The notes beneath the pieces are model-generated. The model saw only the letters and a list, made by a program, of their open reading frames with translations, was not told the origin of the DNA and made no database searches. Below, piece by piece: positions 1-9,745 of a DNA stretch of 64,000 bases (the stretch's first letter is position 1; each line of letters starts with the position of its first letter). The position numbers and the translations under genes are program-made. The DNA is taken from assembly GCA_943787205.1 (NCBI GenBank), contig CALSLN010000007.1, forward strand, positions 43,328 through 107,327. The letters run 5' to 3'. This DNA comes from an uncultured Rhodospirillaceae bacterium. Lineage in GTDB: Bacteria; Pseudomonadota; Alphaproteobacteria; Rhodospirillales; Rhodospirillaceae.

Positions 1-6
1 GCAACA

Positions 7-20
7 GGCCGGTTCCGGCC
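7..20. repeat. Short perfect GC palindrome upstream of the atp operon
   Basis: GGCCGG and CCGGCC flank a TT spacer, giving a perfect 14-base inverted repeat about 95 bases before the atpI start. It could be the stem of a terminator belonging to a gene that ends just left of the window, but no U-tract follows it. Nothing else recognisable was seen in bases 1-114, and no convincing promoter. Confidence 0.3.
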
Positions 21-114
21 CGAGCTTCGATCGTCTCAATGGGTGGGCATTTTAACCCTAATTGTTCAGTTAAACGGTGACTCCGGAACACGCCGCACGG
101 TCTTTGAGGACCTT

Positions 115-519
115 ATGGCTAACGAACCAGATGACCCGCTGAACGAGTTTAATGCCCGCCTCAAAGCTGCTCGAGGTAAAACGGATAAGGAATCAGCCCC
201 ACGTGGGCGTGGAACACAAAGCGGGCTGGGCCAAGGTCTCCGCATCGGAATAGAAATGGTTGTCTCCGTCGCTGTCGGCGCTGGAATAGGCTATTTCATC
301 GATAACTGGGCCGAGACCACTCCGCTTTTTATGATCGTGTTTTTGTTTCTTGGCTTCGCGGCTGGCATTATGAATGTGCTACGCATCGCCAGAGGCCTAG
401 ATGAAGCGGTCGGCTTTGGCCGGGCGATGCGAGAGAAAGAGGCCAGAGACAAACTGGCTGAAGATAAAGAGTTGAGCGCCAAACTGGCGCGAACCGAAGA
501 TAGCGGAGCGAACGAGTAG
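115..519 (+). CDS. atpI: ATP synthase accessory protein AtpI/AtpZ type
   Basis: Small membrane protein of the kind encoded first in alphaproteobacterial Fo operons; in other species it helps assemble the c-ring. The ATG at 115 is chosen over the in-frame ATG at 43 because GAGGA (106-110) lies just upstream. The 134-residue product has a charged N-terminus (about 1-45), two hydrophobic helices (about 48-68 and 75-95) that form a hairpin in the inner membrane, and a highly charged tail. The stop lies two bases before atpB, so the two are co-transcribed. The identification rests on topology, size and operon position, because the family is weakly conserved. Confidence 0.85.
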   Translation: MANEPDDPLNEFNARLKAARGKTDKESAPRGRGTQSGLGQGLRIGIEMVVSVAVGAGIGYFIDNWAETTPLFMIVFLFLGFAAGIMNVLRIARGLDEAVGFGRAMREKEARDKLAEDKELSAKLARTEDSGANE

Positions 520-521
520 AC

Positions 522-1274
522 ATGGCGACCGAAGAGCATGGTGGCGAAGCCGCCCACGGCCCAATGGAGCAGTTCGAGATCATACCGCTGATTGATCTCA
601 ATCTTGGTGGATACGATATTTCGTACACCAACTCTGCTTTGTTTATGACCCTAGCTGTTATCTGCACGTTCTCCCTGTTTTGGGCAGCGACGCGCAAACG
701 GACAATGGTCCCTAGCCGTATCCAGTCCATCGGCGAACTGATGTTTGAGTTCGTTGCTGGCATGGTCAAAGAGAACGTTGGCAAGGAAGGCATGAAGTAC
801 TTCCCGTTCATCTTCACCCTGTTCGTCTTTATTCTTTTCGGCAACGTCCTCGGCCTGCTGCCATACAGCTTTACTTTTACATCCCACATCGTGGTTAACG
901 CGGCTTTGGCAGTGTTTATCTTTGTTGCTGTAACCATCATTGGGTTCGCAACGCACGGCCTCCACTATTTCCGCCTGTTTTGCCCTGCTGGTACGCCGCT
1001 CCCCGTCGCCATCGTTTTGGTGCCTATTGAAATCATGTCGTATTTCATCCGCCCAGTAAGCTTAAGCCTGCGTCTGTTCGCCAATATGTTGGCGGGCCAC
1101 GTGTTGCTGAAAGTACTGGCCGGCTTCGTAATTTCGCTCGGCGTTTTCGGTATCGTTCCGTTCTTGGCGGTTGGAGCCGTAACCATGCTGGAAATTATGG
1201 TCGCGCTGATCCAAGCCTATGTATTCGCGCTACTTTCAACGATTTATCTCAACGACGCTGTTCATCTGCACTAA
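522..1274 (+). CDS. atpB: F1Fo ATP synthase subunit a
   Basis: Subunit a (250 aa) forms the proton half-channels of the Fo motor and contacts the rotating c-ring in the inner membrane. The sequence is strongly hydrophobic, with about five or six membrane helices. The family signature around SLSLRLFANMLAGH is present, with the essential arginine at residue 184 facing the c-ring carboxylate. The length is normal for alphaproteobacteria. It is the second gene of the atpI-B-E-F'-F operon. The F1 genes are not in this window, as expected for the split operons of this class. Confidence 0.97.
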   Translation: MATEEHGGEAAHGPMEQFEIIPLIDLNLGGYDISYTNSALFMTLAVICTFSLFWAATRKRTMVPSRIQSIGELMFEFVAGMVKENVGKEGMKYFPFIFTLFVFILFGNVLGLLPYSFTFTSHIVVNAALAVFIFVAVTIIGFATHGLHYFRLFCPAGTPLPVAIVLVPIEIMSYFIRPVSLSLRLFANMLAGHVLLKVLAGFVISLGVFGIVPFLAVGAVTMLEIMVALIQAYVFALLSTIYLNDAVHLH

Positions 1275-1337
1275 GAACAGCCAACGCTTTTTACAAACGT
1301 ATTACTTAAGACATCATCCTAAGGAAGGACAAAGACC

Positions 1338-1562
1338 ATGGAATTAGAAGCTGCAAAAATGATTGGTGCTGGCCTAGCTGCTATCGGTGTTATCGGTGGC
1401 GGTGTCGGTGTGGGCATTGTGTTCGGCAACTACATGACCGCCGCATCACGAAACCCATCTATGAAGGACGAACTGCGGACCTATGCGTTCCTCGGCTTCG
1501 CTCTGTCAGAAGCGACCGCGCTCTTCGCGCTGGTTATTGCGCTGATCGTTCTGTTCACCTGA
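1338..1562 (+). CDS. atpE: F1Fo ATP synthase subunit c
   Basis: Subunit c (74 aa) is the proteolipid of the rotor ring. Two membrane helices are linked by the polar loop RNPSM (38-42). The first helix is glycine-rich (GGGVGVG), and the ion-binding carboxylate is Glu58 in ALSEATALFAL. No sodium-binding signature is obvious, so a proton motor is inferred. A good ribosome site (AAGGAAGGA) precedes the ATG. A strong hairpin follows the stop and may protect this message, since c is needed in about tenfold excess over the other subunits. Confidence 0.97.
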   Translation: MELEAAKMIGAGLAAIGVIGGGVGVGIVFGNYMTAASRNPSMKDELRTYAFLGFALSEATALFALVIALIVLFT

Positions 1563-1576
1563 GCAGAAATCGTATT

Positions 1577-1601
1577 CCCGCCACTTCATTTGAGTGGCGG
1601 G
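1577..1601 (+). promoter_or_regulatory. Intercistronic stem-loop between atpE and atpF'
   Basis: A perfect 9-bp stem (CCCGCCACT with AGTGGCGGG) closes a 7-base loop, 15 bases after the atpE stop and 31 bases before the atpF' start. No U-tract follows, so it is not a standard intrinsic terminator. It could slow 3'-exonuclease decay or cause partial attenuation so that subunit c is made in excess; that role is inferred. Confidence 0.6.
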
Positions 1602-1632
1602 ACCTAAGACTTCCTAAAGCCTGCGAGGCGTC

Positions 1633-2124
1633 ATGCCACAGTTCGACCCGTCGACTTTTTCATCTCAGCTCTTTTGGCTGCTGATCTGCTTTGTCGTCCT
1701 CTATTGGGTGGTATCTAAATTTGCCATTCCACGCATCGGCGACATCTTGGAACAGCGCCAGCGTGTGGTCCAAGATGACCTCGATCGTGCAGAGAGCTTA
1801 AAGAGCGAAGCAGAACAGGCTTTGGCGGACTACGAAGCCGCAATGGCTGACGCCCGCGAGCAAGCCCGGACACTGATGAATAAAGTGACGAGCGATGCCA
1901 AAGCAGCTGCTGAGGCCCGCAACAAAGAGATTGGTGCGGAACTGACATCTCAGATTTCAGATGCTGAGCAGCGCATTGCTGCGGCACGGGACCAAGCCAT
2001 GAGCAGCCTAACCTCTATCGCCGCTGATGCAGCTAAGGATGCTGCCAGTCGGCTTGCAGGTCTGGACGTCAACAGCGGCGACGCTGAAGCTGCCGTCAGC
2101 GCTGCAATGAAGGGGAACGCCTAA
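1633..2124 (+). CDS. atpF': F1Fo ATP synthase subunit b'
   Basis: Subunit b' (163 aa; also called atpG or atpF2) is one of the two peripheral-stalk subunits found in alphaproteobacteria and photosynthetic organisms. One N-terminal membrane helix (about 13-32) is followed by a long Ala/Glu/Arg-rich amphipathic helix that dimerises with subunit b and holds the F1 head. It precedes atpF directly, overlapping it by one base, which is the usual order and supports the b' rather than b assignment. Confidence 0.93.
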   Translation: MPQFDPSTFSSQLFWLLICFVVLYWVVSKFAIPRIGDILEQRQRVVQDDLDRAESLKSEAEQALADYEAAMADAREQARTLMNKVTSDAKAAAEARNKEIGAELTSQISDAEQRIAAARDQAMSSLTSIAADAAKDAASRLAGLDVNSGDAEAAVSAAMKGNA

Positions 2125-2607
2125 TGTTTACGGATCCCTCCTTTTGGGTTGGCCTCGCCTTTGTCATCGTTGTTGGCTTTCTCGCCAAACCCATCATGCG
2201 GAGCGTCTCTGCTTCTCTTGACGGCAGAGCCGACAAAATTCGGACGCAAATTGAAGAAGCCCGCAAGCTTCGCGAAGAAGCCCAAGCCTTGCTCGCTGAT
2301 TATCAGCGCAAGCAGCGGGGACGCACTCTCTGAAGCTGAAAGCATCGTTGCCCAGGCAAAAGAAGAAGCAACACGTCTTCGAGCCCAGGCCCAGACAGAC
2401 CTGGAGCAATCCATTGAGCGCCGCAAGACACAGGCGCTGGAACGGATTGCGCAGTCTGAGGCGCAGGCAATTGCCAGTGTTCGGAATACAGCGGTCGACG
2501 TTGCTATGGCAGCCGCAGAAAAGCTGATTACGGATCAGATGAATGACGGCAAGCAAGATGCGCTAGTCGATCAATCCATCAAGGATTTGGCGGGCCACCT
2601 GAATTAG
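2124..2607 (+). CDS. atpF: F1Fo ATP synthase subunit b, interrupted by a +1 frameshift
   Basis: Peripheral-stalk subunit b. The ATG overlaps the atpF' stop. The first frame gives a membrane helix (about 7-24) and the start of the stalk helix, then ends at a TGA at 2331 after QRKQRGRTL. The normal continuation (DALSEAESIVAQAKEEA to the end at 2607) lies in the +1 frame. Removing one G from the run at 2317-2320 joins the two into a normal 160-residue subunit b. The gene is essential, so a sequencing error is the likeliest cause; programmed frameshifting or a real mutation cannot be excluded from sequence alone. Confidence 0.9.
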
Positions 2608-2633
2608 TCAGCTCCATCTAAAAATTTCTAAAG

Positions 2634-2663
2634 AGCCCCGGCCACTGCGCTGGGGCTTTTTTT
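2634..2663 (+). terminator. Rho-independent terminator of the atp operon
   Basis: AGCCCC (2634-2639) pairs with GGGGCT (2652-2657) and is followed by a run of T to 2663, 27 bases after the atpF stop. The stem and loop are almost the same as those of the katG terminator. Confidence 0.92.
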
Positions 2664-2715
2664 ATGCCGCCACCTTGAAACGAATACGACTAAACCTCAC
2701 GAACCCTACTTTTTA

Positions 2716-2732
2716 ATTAGAATAATTCAAAA
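2716..2732 (+). promoter_or_regulatory. Possible Irr-type iron control element upstream of katG
   Basis: ATTAGAA-TAA-TTCAAAA resembles the alphaproteobacterial iron control element bound by Irr (TTTAGAA-N3-TTCTAAA), matching 12 of 14 specified positions. It ends four bases before the proposed -35 box of katG, a sensible place for an operator controlling a haem enzyme. AT-rich sequence can match by chance, so this is tentative. Confidence 0.33.
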
Positions 2733-2736
2733 CTAA

Positions 2737-2764
2737 TTGACAGCCAAAATCACCCCGGTATATT
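2737..2764 (+). promoter_or_regulatory. Putative sigma-70 promoter of katG
   Basis: TTGACA (2737-2742) and TATATT (2759-2764) are separated by 16 bases, a near-consensus housekeeping promoter. It would start transcription near 2771, about 75 bases before the katG start codon. Confidence 0.6.
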
Positions 2765-2799
2765 TGGTCCCTAGCAGCATTGAGATTGGCAAAATTTAG

Positions 2800-5139
<2,340 letters not shown>

Positions 5140-5199
5140 GTCGATCTCTTGATTTGACGCTGGCTAAATACGCTAGCGCCTAGACATCTCACACTAAAA

Positions 5200-5228
5200 A
5201 GCCCCGGCATTACGCTGGGGCTTTTTTT
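5200..5228 (+). terminator. Rho-independent terminator of katG
   Basis: AGCCCC (5200-5205) pairs with GGGGCT (5217-5222), followed by seven T, 60 bases after the katG stop. It is nearly identical to the atp operon terminator. Confidence 0.92.
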
Positions 5229-5326
5229 GTATCCACACGTGACCGCTTCACAGACACGCGCGAAATCTAGGTTTGAATACACATCCTACTTGCGTCTTCA
5301 TTGGGTGCTTGGGGAGGGGCCACGAT

Positions 5327-6439
5327 TTGAATATTGTTCATAGTTTTTTTTTACACGCTGTCCGCGTTAAGAGGGTCACCGCCCTGTCCATTGTTGGTCT
5401 GATCAACTGTGGCTTTCACCCAGCGTACGCAGACCAATTTCCATCTTTATCGGCAGATATTGTCGCAGAACTGCAATACGAAAATGGTGTCGGCACGGAC
5501 AGTGGCACACCACAATCAAATTTTCTTTTTACGACAATAGAGGCTGGGCTATCCCTAGCGTTCACGGACCGACTGGGCATAGAAAGCGTAATCCTTGTGG
5601 AAATGTTAGACGACCCAGCGCCCGGCACCAATTCTACGTTTGAAGATCATGGTATATTTGCCGAAGAACTGACCCTTGCCTATCACGGCGACAATTGGTC
5701 GCTCCACGCCGGTAAATTTAATGCGGCTTTTGGAACCGCGTGGGATTTGGCACCCGGCATTTGGGGTGCCGATTTTCCCGAAGACTACGAAGTCACAGAG
5801 AAAATTGGATTGGCCGCAAACCGATCATTTGGCAACGACGTATCTGGAACTCACACACTCTATGGCAGCCTCTACCACGCGGATCGGTCGTTTCTGAGCG
5901 GGTCCCTCGTTGAAGATCGAGGCCGGGTGCAACTCGCTGACGGTGGCACCACAAACACCAAAGACTTTTCGTCCTTTACCCTGTCTTTGACTGGTGAAGA
6001 TGTATTGAACACATCAGGTTTTGGATACCACGTAGCATACCGCTCTCACGCCCATGGTGAGTATGACATCCTTGCCGAGCGAGAAGATGGATTCGTCGGC
6101 TCTGTATTCGGCCAAGTGCCTCTCGGTTCAGCAGACTTAGACATCATCCTCGAAGGGGCACTCCTAAAGAATGTGGAAGGTGGCCCGGATGACCAGTCAT
6201 ACGTCACGCTAGGGAGCACCGCCCATTTTGCGAACGCTTGGAATGCAGCCCTGAGCGTCACCTTTCGAACAACCCACGTGGCTGGCGGAATAAACACAAA
6301 CGACCATAGGTTTCAGGCGTCCACTGGCTATGCCTGGAACTCGGGTGCGTCACTCGATTTCGGGTACCGTTATAGCCGTGAGAATGGAGAGAACGACCAC
6401 GTACTCGGGCTCCTTCTCGCCTACGCGTTTTCCCTGTAG
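5327..6439 (+). CDS. Outer-membrane beta-barrel (porin-like) protein
   Basis: I chose the TTG at 5327, which follows the GGGGAGGGG ribosome site; this gives 370 aa with a clean signal peptide ending near HPAYA. An in-frame ATG at 5273 would add 18 residues that do not look like a signal sequence. After the signal peptide come repeated amphipathic beta-strand patterns with aromatic girdles (for example LTLAYHGDNWSLHAGKF and GASLDFGYRYSR), and the protein ends on a strand-like segment, as outer-membrane barrels do. It resembles the porin superfamily seen beside exported enzymes, but the substrate is unknown. It is followed after 47 bases by an exported methyltransferase-like gene, probably in one operon. 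Confidence 0.7.
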   Translation: MNIVHSFFLHAVRVKRVTALSIVGLINCGFHPAYADQFPSLSADIVAELQYENGVGTDSGTPQSNFLFTTIEAGLSLAFTDRLGIESVILVEMLDDPAPGTNSTFEDHGIFAEELTLAYHGDNWSLHAGKFNAAFGTAWDLAPGIWGADFPEDYEVTEKIGLAANRSFGNDVSGTHTLYGSLYHADRSFLSGSLVEDRGRVQLADGGTTNTKDFSSFTLSLTGEDVLNTSGFGYHVAYRSHAHGEYDILAEREDGFVGSVFGQVPLGSADLDIILEGALLKNVEGGPDDQSYVTLGSTAHFANAWNAALSVTFRTTHVAGGINTNDHRFQASTGYAWNSGASLDFGYRYSRENGENDHVLGLLLAYAFSL

Positions 6440-6486
6440 TACGCTCTGCGGACATACAACGACCATTCTCAAAAAAGGAATCGCAC

Positions 6487-7350
6487 ATGAAACCTATGGG
6501 GCAGTTTTTGGTCGGCGGCATCACGCTGGCTACAACACTTTTCGGATCAATCGCACTCGCAGACGGCCACCGTGAGGAGTCCACGGATATGCGGTTACGT
6601 GATGCTCTTGCAGGTGAGCACCGCTCAGAAGAGAAAAAAGCAAGAGACGCCTATCGCAACCCATACGAAACATTGACCTTTTTCGGCCTAAAAGAAGACA
6701 TGACCGTCTTAGAAATCAATGCGACGGGCGGGTACTACACGGAAATTATTGCGCCTGTTGTCGCGAATACCGGCCAGTACGTCTCATCGATGTGGGACCG
6801 CAGTACAGGCGGGGGCTCGGCTACTGCTTACGAGAGTCTCGAGGACCTCATTGAGACCAACAGAAACATATTCGGCGATGCGAAAATAGCGGGCATCACC
6901 GGAGAAAACTTAGTGCCAATTGAGCCAGGCACAGCTGATCTGGTGCTGACCTTTAGGAACATTCACAACTGGATGTTATCGGGCAGCATCGATCGTATGC
7001 TGAAAATGATGTACGACTCTGCCAAGCCTGGCGGACACCTGGGTATCGTCGAACACCGTGGAAACCCAATGGTCAGGCAAGACCCCAAGGCCGAAACCGG
7101 TTACGTCAACGAGGGATACACGATCAAGATCGCTGAAGAGGCTGGCTGGCAGCTCGTCGCAAGCAGCGACATTAATAACAATCCAATGGACGACAAAGAT
7201 TACGAGGGGCGTGTTTGGCGCTTGCCACCAACGCTACGTTACCTGGGGCAAGAAGGCTGGCCCAACGTGGACGAGGCCCAGCGTATAAAGAGCATGGCGA
7301 TTGGAGAAAGCGACCGCTTCACGTTGTTCTTTGTGAAGCCGGTAGAGTAA
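6487..7350 (+). CDS. Exported class I methyltransferase-like protein (COG4798 type)
   Basis: A 287-residue protein with an N-terminal signal peptide (about 1-25, ending near ALADG) and a Rossmann-type methyltransferase fold. The SAM-binding motif I region reads VLEINATGGYYTEIIAP, where this family usually has a GPGGGWYTE-like motif. A later HRGNPMVRQDP segment and the conserved PYETLTFFGLKEDMTVLEI entry are typical of predicted methyltransferases of this group. Export is odd because SAM is cytoplasmic, so the protein may bind another ligand or do a non-methyltransferase job in the periplasm. AAAAAGGA precedes the ATG. It probably shares an operon with the upstream barrel protein. Confidence 0.75.
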   Translation: MKPMGQFLVGGITLATTLFGSIALADGHREESTDMRLRDALAGEHRSEEKKARDAYRNPYETLTFFGLKEDMTVLEINATGGYYTEIIAPVVANTGQYVSSMWDRSTGGGSATAYESLEDLIETNRNIFGDAKIAGITGENLVPIEPGTADLVLTFRNIHNWMLSGSIDRMLKMMYDSAKPGGHLGIVEHRGNPMVRQDPKAETGYVNEGYTIKIAEEAGWQLVASSDINNNPMDDKDYEGRVWRLPPTLRYLGQEGWPNVDEAQRIKSMAIGESDRFTLFFVKPVE

Positions 7351-7655
7351 TAGAAAGCTGACGAATTCGCATAATGCCCCGGCAATGCGCCAAGTTGGTA
7401 TAGCTCAATCCAGTTCTTAATCTAACTACACAAACACAGGACCAGCCCTACCTAACGGCGGGTTTTTCTGGATAAAAATTGGGGGTAATCTTTCTGCACC
7501 TCAACTATCGCGAAATTTTTTCGACTGTATCTGCCGTCCACGTTAGCCGTATATTTTAAAGCACGTTCCCATAGAGGAACCGAATCTTTATTACCGGACT
7601 TAGGTTGAGGGATAGGGTAACTTTCTGGAAGACAACTAACATCATAAAAGGAACG
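7351..7655. other. Intergenic region with a degraded terminator-like copy
   Basis: About 305 bases with no convincing gene. At 7375-7390 the sequence GCCCCGGCAATGCGCC looks like the left arm and loop of the atp and katG terminators, but the right arm and T-run are missing. At 7447-7467 CCCTACC and GGCGGG followed by five T could form only a weak, imperfect hairpin. The right part (7490-7600) is AT-rich with no clear promoter boxes. Confidence 0.5.
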
Positions 7656-8409
7656 ATGACGATGGGAGTAAACGCCTTCACCTTAGACGTGATACTTCAA
7701 ATAACAAAAATATTGCCTGACCGTCCCGTCAAGATGCTGGTTTTGGGTTATCCGGACATAGTGCTTTCAGAAGATAGAATGGAGTCGTTGTTTGGAAAGG
7801 AAACAGCCAATGATCTGTTGATCAGGCACGACTCAGACCGAATCATAGCTTGGCACAGCATGACTCGCTTCATTGACAAGATACCAGATGCTTATGATTT
7901 TTTTTAGCCGCCTTGGTATTGAGTTATCCATCATAGATATTAAAGAGGTTCGGGGCGGAGAAATTATTTGTGATCTCAATCATCCTGTTTCAGAAGATTT
8001 AAAGTGTAAGTACGACATCGTGTATGATGGAGGTACGTTGGAGCACTGCTTTAATGTCGCTCAGGCGGTGACTAACATTCTGAGTATGGCAAAAGTTAAG
8101 GGCTTCATTATTCATAACAATCCATTAGTGCTCATTAATCATGGCTTCTATAATTTCTCTCCAACATTCTACTACGATTTCTACGTTCAAAATGGTCATA
8201 AATTAGCCAGCGAAATAGTAGGTACAAAAAACGATGGATTGGATGTAGAAAAATGGAGTTTACACCCGACTAAACGTTTGCAGGATGCGCCAACTGAGAC
8301 CGGAATATCAGTGGTCGTCAGGAAGCTGAATGCTAACGCCCCCATCTTTCCGGTACAGACAAAATACTTGGAAAAATTACGGTATGCAGCGGGTGCTTCA
8401 GAACCTTGA
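7656..8409 (+). CDS. Class I methyltransferase-like protein, split by a +1 frameshift
   Basis: Two overlapping frames make one protein. The first (from ATG 7656 or 7662, after AAAAGGA) stops at a TAG at 7905 right after DAYDFF. The second carries on as SRLGIELSIIDIKEV. Dropping one T from the run of eight at 7898-7905 gives about 250 residues. LVLGYPDI near the start resembles a SAM-binding strand, and the DLNHPV and YDGGTLEHCFN segments match the middle of methyltransferases common in surface-polysaccharide clusters. Function is unproven. The gene is visibly richer in A and T than its neighbours and stands alone between unrelated operons, which may mean transfer. Confidence 0.6.
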
Positions 8410-8496
8410 ACTGGCACAAGAAATCGGGTCGCTTTTTACATTGCTCCATGACTAATAATTAATGGCTCTCGCTCCTCAGCATGTTCTCGGTTTCTT

Positions 8497-9735
8497 CTAG
8501 CGCTCGAACACTATCTGACCACGTCTAACAACGACTTTAGGCTCTGCGAAAACAGTAATGTCTGATCCGGGATCTTCGTCGAAAACAACTAGATCCGCAT
8601 TCATGCCAACTTCCATTTTTCCTGTGCGGTCAGCCATGCCAAATCGTTGAGCAGGTGCCGTCGTCAGTGACGCGAGAATTTGCGCAAACGACAATCCGGC
8701 CTGTTGCATTAAGAGATATTCGTCGGTGGGGTCGAAATCGGTGACATAGCCAACGTCAGTGCCAAACAAGATTTGGCCACCCAAATCAGAAAAAGCGGCG
8801 AGTTGCTCTTGGGCAGCACGGGTGGAATTTACGATCACGGCCTCAGGTGTTCCGAACCGCTCACCGTCAAAGCGCCAGAGCTTTAGAGTTGGGATCAACG
8901 CGACATTTCTTTCAAGCATGACCAGGGGAATGGATCGATCCCACCCTTGCTGGGGGAATGTGTGAGCCAGAATATCGACACCGCCATTAATTGCTGCCCA
9001 GGCTCCAGCATTGTTAGTTGGGTGCGCAACAACAAACATCGCGCGCTTATGCGCTGCGTCGACAATGCCGCGCACAGACTCCACATCCATCGGGACTATA
9101 TTCGTGAAGCTTACAATGGACCCTGAGAAAATTTTAACGCCCTCCGCACCAGAGCGGAGAATGAGATCAACCTGCTCTTGGGCTTTGTCGGGCACCGCTA
9201 CATCCGGCATGATTGTTGGACGTACATAGAAGGGCGCAGAGCCCTTGGGCACAAGCGATCCATTCGCCATCAGAATTGTCGGGCCAGCCATTTCTCCAGT
9301 GTCTATGCGCCGCCTGAGTTCTGCTGACACACCCGGCGCCGAGCCGGTATCAAGCACATGAACAAATCCATATTGAAGAGAAATGTCACGCACATAACTC
9401 GCAACCTGTTCATTCTCTAATCGGTCCAGAGGTGGAAAATTAAAGTGTACGTGGGAATTCCAGAGGCCACCTGTGATGGTCTTGCCGTCAGCACGAATAA
9501 TTATTGCGCCTTCTGGAATAGCAATTTGATCAGCCGGTCCAACGGTTTTGATTTTACCGTCCGATACAACGACGACGCCATTCTCGATCGGCGCAGCATC
9601 TGGCGCTGGATAGAGTCTTGCGCCAACGAACGCTGTATCGGTCGCAGCTGCAGAACCATCGAATCCCAAATGAAGGCATAACACCAACAGCAACCCAAAC
9701 AATGCCCGGAAGAGACTGCTTTGGGTTGGGTCCAT
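8497..9735 (-). CDS. Exported amidohydrolase family protein
   Basis: Metal-dependent hydrolase of the amidohydrolase superfamily (imidazolonepropionase/prolidase-like), 412 aa from the ATG at 9735; the longer frame would overlap gcvPB. A signal peptide (about 1-30, ending near GSAAA) suggests periplasmic location. Metal-site motifs are visible: HVHF after the first beta strand, a possible carbamylated lysine in AEGVKIFSG, the histidines of VVAHPTNN and ILAHTF, and the aspartate of LFGTDVGY. The C-terminus has the usual small beta domain (GMNADLVVFDEDP). It starts 10 bases after the gcvPB stop and is therefore the last gene of the riboswitch-controlled glycine operon. The substrate is unknown. 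Confidence 0.85.
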   Translation of the reverse strand: MDPTQSSLFRALFGLLLVLCLHLGFDGSAAATDTAFVGARLYPAPDAAPIENGVVVVSDGKIKTVGPADQIAIPEGAIIIRADGKTITGGLWNSHVHFNFPPLDRLENEQVASYVRDISLQYGFVHVLDTGSAPGVSAELRRRIDTGEMAGPTILMANGSLVPKGSAPFYVRPTIMPDVAVPDKAQEQVDLILRSGAEGVKIFSGSIVSFTNIVPMDVESVRGIVDAAHKRAMFVVAHPTNNAGAWAAINGGVDILAHTFPQQGWDRSIPLVMLERNVALIPTLKLWRFDGERFGTPEAVIVNSTRAAQEQLAAFSDLGGQILFGTDVGYVTDFDPTDEYLLMQQAGLSFAQILASLTTAPAQRFGMADRTGKMEVGMNADLVVFDEDPGSDITVFAEPKVVVRRGQIVFER

Positions 9736-9745
9736 TTTCTTGCCC

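Noticed and set aside
7447..7467. CCCTACC and GGCGGG followed by five T as a terminator
   Set aside because: The stem has a mismatch and bulge and only about five good pairs, so it is weak; recorded only in the intergenic note.
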